DNA of 23,058 nucleotides from Oehlia diaphana (taxonomy: Eukaryota; Glomeromycota; Glomeromycetes; Glomerales; Glomeraceae), in the NCBI GenBank assembly GCA_003833135.1, contig QZLH01001337.1, positions 4,476 to 27,533 on the forward strand, written 5' to 3'. A program made the position numbers and the translations under genes. Shown piece after piece: positions 21,801 to 23,058 of the stretch; the stretch's first letter is position 1; every line of letters begins with the position of its first letter. Under the pieces are notes generated by a model. That model was given only the letters and a program-made list of their open reading frames with translations, was not told the origin of the DNA and made no database searches.

Positions 21801-22132
21801 ATATCGATTGCTACCCTAAATAAGTCCAATACTTTTTTACACATGCCGTTAATTTGCCGGATGGGTCATCTGAACATAATCTAGCATTTATTCGCTGATA
21901 TAAACCTGCAGAATCATCAAATATTTGGTATCATTTCAAAATTAGAGATGACGAAATATATAATGTTGAATTATGGAGTACCAAGTTTTACCCAGAATCC
22001 CGTGACTGTATTATTCCAGTTCATCATATTCTTGGCCAATTTATATCAACAAAATACTGAATTTCAGGCAGGAGAAGTTCAAACATCTATTTAGCGGTAA
22101 ATCCAGTCAATAGAAAATTTCATATTCACTGA
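18835..22132 (+). pseudogene. tnp2/Plavaka-like CACTA transposase pseudogene
   Basis: The catalytic protein of the surrounding element. It starts MFTKMTRKRLLSS at 18835. A short Cys motif (CNCSEC) is followed by an acidic repeat region, a zinc-type segment (CSKCHKLYNKQE, 19740s), then the tnp2 core: LNLDWFQPFDGTIYSTGVIY, NLLRDVRFK, LPGLDEVSLHKINHYL, CDILVARK, VSCHKCEKK, TGVRWSELL and MHCLFLGITKW. It continues to DYGPLYTF, FSFERMNGILG and, after an intron (21212-21286, 75 bp), TFLNSKRKIKPEIMRR. A C-terminal domain shows SSRHVKSSFILAKFMT, ELWSTKFYPESRDCIIPVHHILG and LAVNPVNRKFHIH. From 18835 to the intron the single frame holds eight stops (19300, 19576, 20116, 20575, 20590, 20623, 20758, 21175) but no frameshift. 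After the intron there are further stops (21475, 21821 and later) and one frameshift near 21620. Conserved Pro residues expected in NLPRD, PGPxE, CDIP and DPMH (recalled motifs) are Leu here. Confidence 0.85.
19135..19296. repeat. In-frame 72-bp tandem repeat in the transposase N-terminal region
   Basis: Two complete 24-residue units (EAELP-DEPYE-ASISD--RMRES) at 19135-19206 and 19207-19278, plus a partial third (EAELPS). The units are acidic, low-complexity, and lie in the spacer between the N-terminal Cys motif and the catalytic core. Confidence 0.9.
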
Positions 22133-22175
22133 AATTAGTATCTTTTTCAAACTTTATTTTGATGAAATGACATAT

Positions 22176-22330
22176 AATTTCAAATAATACAAATATCGGA
22201 ATTTATTAAATTTCAAAATAATACAAATTTCAAATAATACAAATATCAAAATTTATTAAATGTTAAAATAATACAATACAAATATCGGAATTATTAAATG
22301 TTAAATTTATATATAATATAATTATCAGAA
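22176..22330. repeat. AT-rich tandem repeat downstream of the transposase pseudogene
   Basis: Imperfect copies of a unit built from TTTCAAATAATACAAATATC and GGAATTTATTAAAT repeat about three to four times, with variable internal duplications (AATACAATACAAATATCGG). It lies between the transposase stop and the right subterminal repeats of the CACTA element. Confidence 0.65.
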
Positions 22331-22375
22331 TGTCAAAATATTATAATGCATAAACATTGGAATTTGAAATAAATA

Positions 22376-22513
22376 TCAGAATTTTGCACCACAAATCGGC
22401 TATACCGAATGTCATCTGATATGCAGCCGATTATTGATCATATCTGAAATCAGAATTTTGCACCACAAATCAGCTATGCCGAATGTTAGCCGATTATTGA
22501 CCATATCCGAAAT
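22376..22513. repeat. Right subterminal direct repeats of the CACTA element
   Basis: A 74-bp copy (22376-22449) and a shortened copy (22450 to about 22513) both start TCAGAATTTTGCACCACAAA and contain CGGCTA- or CAGCTA-, CCGAATGT, AGCCGATTATTGA and a CATATC-GAAA end. The second copy lacks about 11 bases in the middle. AGCCGATTA is the inverse of the ATCGGCTA motif beside the left terminus, as expected for subterminal binding sites. Confidence 0.75.
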
Positions 22514-22557
22514 TTATCCAAAATTTGGCCAAAATTTGGCCAATTTGCCTTACTTCT

Positions 22558-22580
22558 GATTTGCCTTATTTCGACTAGTG
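22558..22580. repeat. Right terminal inverted repeat of the CACTA element
   Basis: The reverse complement reads CACTAGTCGAAATAAGG and continues identical to the left end for 23 bases. Just inside, a second AGTAAGGCAAAT block echoes the AATAAGGCAAAT of the terminal repeat itself. The bases after 22580 (GTA) do not match the ATT before 15683. Confidence 0.92.
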
Positions 22581-23058
22581 GTAAGCAAGACAAGTATAGC
22601 TAATATAATAGAATGGCTAAAGATGTTAGCCGTAATTGATTTGCCGATGCTATAATATTACGGCATACAGCATTACAGTTATGACACTTTTCGTTAATAC
22701 TGTAATTAGTCTGTAATGCTGTAATTATGCCGTAATGCTGTAATTAGGCCGTAATGCTATAATTAGATAGATCGTAATGCTATAATTAGGCTGTAAAGTT
22801 GTAATTTTTAATACTATAAAAATTTAAAATAAAAGTAATGAATTATAAAAGTAAAATTACAAAAGTTTATATGTCGTGTAAGTTTAATTTTTAGGGGTAC
22901 ATAAGACATATCGTATTTTTTTTTGCATTTTGTATACATGTTCATGTAAAGAAAAAAATTATATAATGAATCAAAATCCCTAGGGGTGTGTGGTTGGGGT
23001 GAAAGGTAGGAAATTTTAAGTTATTTTCAAAAAATTTATATTAAATTAGCATTAAATG
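22581..23058. other. AT-rich right flank, no gene seen
   Basis: Apart from the 22656-22808 repeat, this flank shows only AT-rich sequence and a short G-rich patch (GGGGTGTGTGGTTGGGG near 22983-22999). No coding frame is supported. Confidence 0.45.
22656..22808. repeat. 19-bp tandem repeats with an upstream inverted copy
   Basis: Five units of the form CTGTAATTAG-C-GTAATG start near 22700; three have a 19-bp period and one carries a 4-bp insertion (ATAG). Just upstream, TTACGGCATACAGCATTACAG (22657-22677) is an inverted relative of the units, so the region can fold into a hairpin. It may be the end of another small element. Confidence 0.7.

Larger units (their letters stand above)
15683..22580. 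mobile_element. CACTA-superfamily DNA transposon, complete ends, genes decayed
   Basis: The element is 6,898 bp and bounded by perfect 23-bp terminal inverted repeats that open CACTAGTCGAAATAAGG. It contains a tnp2/Plavaka-like transposase pseudogene on the plus strand and a second multi-exon pseudogene on the minus strand, divergent from a 0.56-kb central spacer. Subterminal ATCGGCTA-type motifs occur at both ends. CACTA ends plus a tnp2-type transposase define the superfamily. No matching 3-bp target duplication is seen: ATT precedes and GTA follows. The element is therefore old, or one flank has changed. With both genes broken it cannot be autonomous now, though intact ends might still be mobilised by a relative elsewhere. 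Confidence 0.88.

Overview
The window looks like nuclear DNA of a very AT-rich, transposon-rich fungus. Split genes have introns mostly of 65-100 bp, and the mitochondrial and autophagy proteins are fungal-like. The Tigger-type and CACTA/tnp2-type transposase remnants resemble those I recall from arbuscular mycorrhizal fungi such as Rhizophagus. That assignment is inference; no rRNA or mitochondrial marker is present.

Layout. 1-4030 is a transposon graveyard. A pogo/Tigger-like transposase pseudogene (806-2990, minus) is split by two non-autonomous elements with intact target duplications: a hAT-like MITE (1359-1784, 8-bp TSD) and a nearly palindromic CACTG-ended MITE (2575-2853, 3-bp TSD). 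Further small inverted-repeat elements lie at 203-342, about 3533-3742 and 3837-4028. 4196-13908 is a compact block of four spliced housekeeping genes: a VPS9-domain Rab5-type exchange factor (plus, 13 exons), isovaleryl-CoA dehydrogenase (minus, 9 exons), mitochondrial ATP synthase subunit f (plus, 2 exons) and ATG9 (minus, 12 exons). The dehydrogenase and subunit f genes are head to head, 140 bp apart. 13909-15682 is AT-rich upstream sequence with a CAG...CTG MITE. 15683-22580 is one complete but decayed CACTA-superfamily element, bounded by perfect 23-bp inverted repeats beginning CACTAGTCG. It holds two divergent pseudogenes: a tnp2/Plavaka-like transposase (18835-22132, plus) and an unnamed repeat-rich coiled-coil protein (16296-18276, minus). 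22581-23058 is AT-rich with a short tandem/inverted repeat.

How the parts relate. The four intact genes belong to core cell biology: endosomal Rab activation, leucine catabolism, oxidative phosphorylation and autophagosome membrane supply. They show no sign of being an operon. The CACTA element resembles the classical two-protein layout (catalytic protein plus accessory protein), and its subterminal repeats would be candidate binding sites. Both of its genes are broken. The transposase is disabled before its intron only by in-frame stops, together with substitutions that look like C-to-T decay. All exon coordinates were read by eye from splice signals and frame continuity.
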